Positions 6,291 through 7,034 of a stretch of 7,034 nucleotides of DNA are shown piece after piece (position 1 is the stretch's first letter; the number at the start of each line of letters is the position of its first letter). The stretch comes from JAVBUZ01 sp031554725 (GTDB taxonomy: Bacteria; Bacillota; Clostridia; Lachnospirales; Lachnospiraceae): the NCBI GenBank assembly GCA_031554725.1, contig JAVBUZ010000171.1, positions 1 to 7,034 on the forward strand. Direction: 5' to 3'. A program made the translations under genes and the position numbers. The notes beneath the pieces were generated by a model. That model ran no database searches, was not told the DNA's origin, and saw only the letters and a program-made list of their open reading frames with translations.

Positions 6291-7034
6291 ATGAAGAAGA
6301 GAAAAAAAATAGTTAGTTTAATAATGACAGTTATGATGGTGAGCACGTTGGTGGTTTCACTTCCCGCTGTAGAAGCGTATGCAGCAGATGGAGTACAATC
6401 AACCCTTGTCAATGTTCCAGAGAGCGGATTTACCTCTGCAAATACAGGAACAGGTACGAGTAAGATGGTTAGAACCTCTGGTGATGCAGCTTTAAAAAGC
6501 AATGGCATTATCCAGATAGTGCCTTGTGAAAACATGAAAACGGGTGGTGTCTTTTTTACCAATCCCATTAAACAGGGTTCAGGCTTCGCAGTAAGCTTTA
6601 CCATGTACCTTGGTTCAAAAGGGGGTACTAAAAACAGCGCAGCGGATGGTTTTACCTTTATCATCGCAAAAGATACAAACCAGGTAGGAGCGAATGGAAA
6701 TGGAATCGGATATGCTGGAATTAAAAATAGTATAGCCCTTGAGTTTGATACCTATAGTAACGTAGGAACTGCAAATAGTTCTAGCACGTCACCACATATT
6801 AGCTATGGTAACAATGGAGAATTAAAGAATGATAACGTAGGAAATTATGTATTATTTATGGCATCAACCTCAACCAAAGGAAAAGATACTACAACTACCA
6901 CTACCTATTCTGGAAAAGAGAACTTTTATGTATATGGTTGGGTAGATTATGATGCAGAGAATAAAGTACTAGAATATCGTGTTAGTAATAAAAACGTAAA
7001 ACCAGCAAATGCTACAATTACATTAAAAAAGGGA
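6291..7034 (+). CDS. Secreted L-type (legume-like) lectin domain protein (3' partial)
   Basis: The frame stays open from ATG 6291 to the right edge (248 codons seen). The Shine-Dalgarno AGGGAGG at 6278-6284 is 6 bases upstream. A signal peptide (MKKRKK, hydrophobic 7-25, likely cleavage after AYA near residue 31) starts the protein. The body matches the bacterial L-type lectin fold: FAVSFTMYLG (99-108), ADGFTFIIAKD (118-128, with D119 at the usual sugar-binding Asp), GNGIGYAGI (136-144), ALEFDTYSN (149-157, E151, D153 and N157 at the expected metal ligands) and PHISYG (168-173, H169). A run of six threonines (200-205) lies in a loop, followed by FYVYGWVDYD (212-221), a typical back strand. 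The wall anchor, if any, is outside the window. It would bind glycans on host, plant or bacterial surfaces (family knowledge). It is the likely adhesive part of this locus. Confidence 0.9.
   Translation, partial: MKKRKKIVSLIMTVMMVSTLVVSLPAVEAYAADGVQSTLVNVPESGFTSANTGTGTSKMVRTSGDAALKSNGIIQIVPCENMKTGGVFFTNPIKQGSGFAVSFTMYLGSKGGTKNSAADGFTFIIAKDTNQVGANGNGIGYAGIKNSIALEFDTYSNVGTANSSSTSPHISYGNNGELKNDNVGNYVLFMASTSTKGKDTTTTTTYSGKENFYVYGWVDYDAENKVLEYRVSNKNVKPANATITLKKG

Noticed and set aside
6245..6664. Minus-strand open frame opposite the lectin gene
   Set aside because: It is a shadow of the lectin gene, which has a signal peptide, a strong ribosome site and clear family motifs on the + strand.
6888..6905. 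Short ACN tandem run (six threonine codons)
   Set aside because: It is too short and degenerate to be a phase-variable repeat. Unit changes would stay in frame, and it fits a surface loop.

Overview
The window looks like part of the chromosome of an anaerobic low-GC Firmicute, probably a Clostridia/Lachnospiraceae-type organism. The basis is AT-rich codon use, strong purine-rich ribosome binding sites (AGGAGGG, GGAGG, AGGGAGG), a histidine kinase paired with a CheY-SARP-like response regulator, and secreted proteins with Gram-positive signal peptides. Genus-level assignment cannot be made from sequence alone. All seven genes are on the + strand, and no gap exceeds about 140 bases. I see no rRNA, tRNA, CRISPR or transposase.

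Left part (1-2961), signalling. A sensor kinase with an extracytoplasmic domain, about seven membrane helices and a His_kinase/HATPase module is cut by the left edge. It overlaps by 4 bases (ATGA) a response regulator made of a receiver plus a SARP/BTAD-type winged helix. A stand-alone receiver follows 27 bases later. It aligns with the first receiver without gaps, but has Glu in place of the phospho-accepting Asp and Asn in place of one metal-binding Asp. It therefore looks like a pseudo-receiver derived by duplication.

Middle and right part (3081-7034), cell surface. After a 119-base AT-rich regulatory gap come four genes. The first is a 508-residue single-pass membrane protein with GLUG/beta-helix repeats before the membrane helix and a beta-rich domain after it. 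The second is a 314-residue secreted acidic protein with no visible wall anchor. The third is a 171-residue single-pass protein whose outer domain resembles the tail of the first. The last is a secreted L-type (legume-like) lectin cut by the right edge.

How they may work together (inference). The kinase senses an outside signal and the SARP-type regulator switches on the surface genes, possibly through two TGATGC direct repeats 11 bases apart at 2987-3004, ahead of the GLUG gene. The surface genes would make and hold a lectin-bearing adhesive layer, with the two membrane proteins as docking or assembly factors. A hairpin-rich leader at 5638-5724, with two overlapping and mutually exclusive inverted repeats, may set the ratio between the abundant secreted protein and the downstream genes. 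The least ordinary points are the Glu-substituted receiver, the GLUG protein without a signal peptide, the shared outer domain, and the overlapping hairpins.
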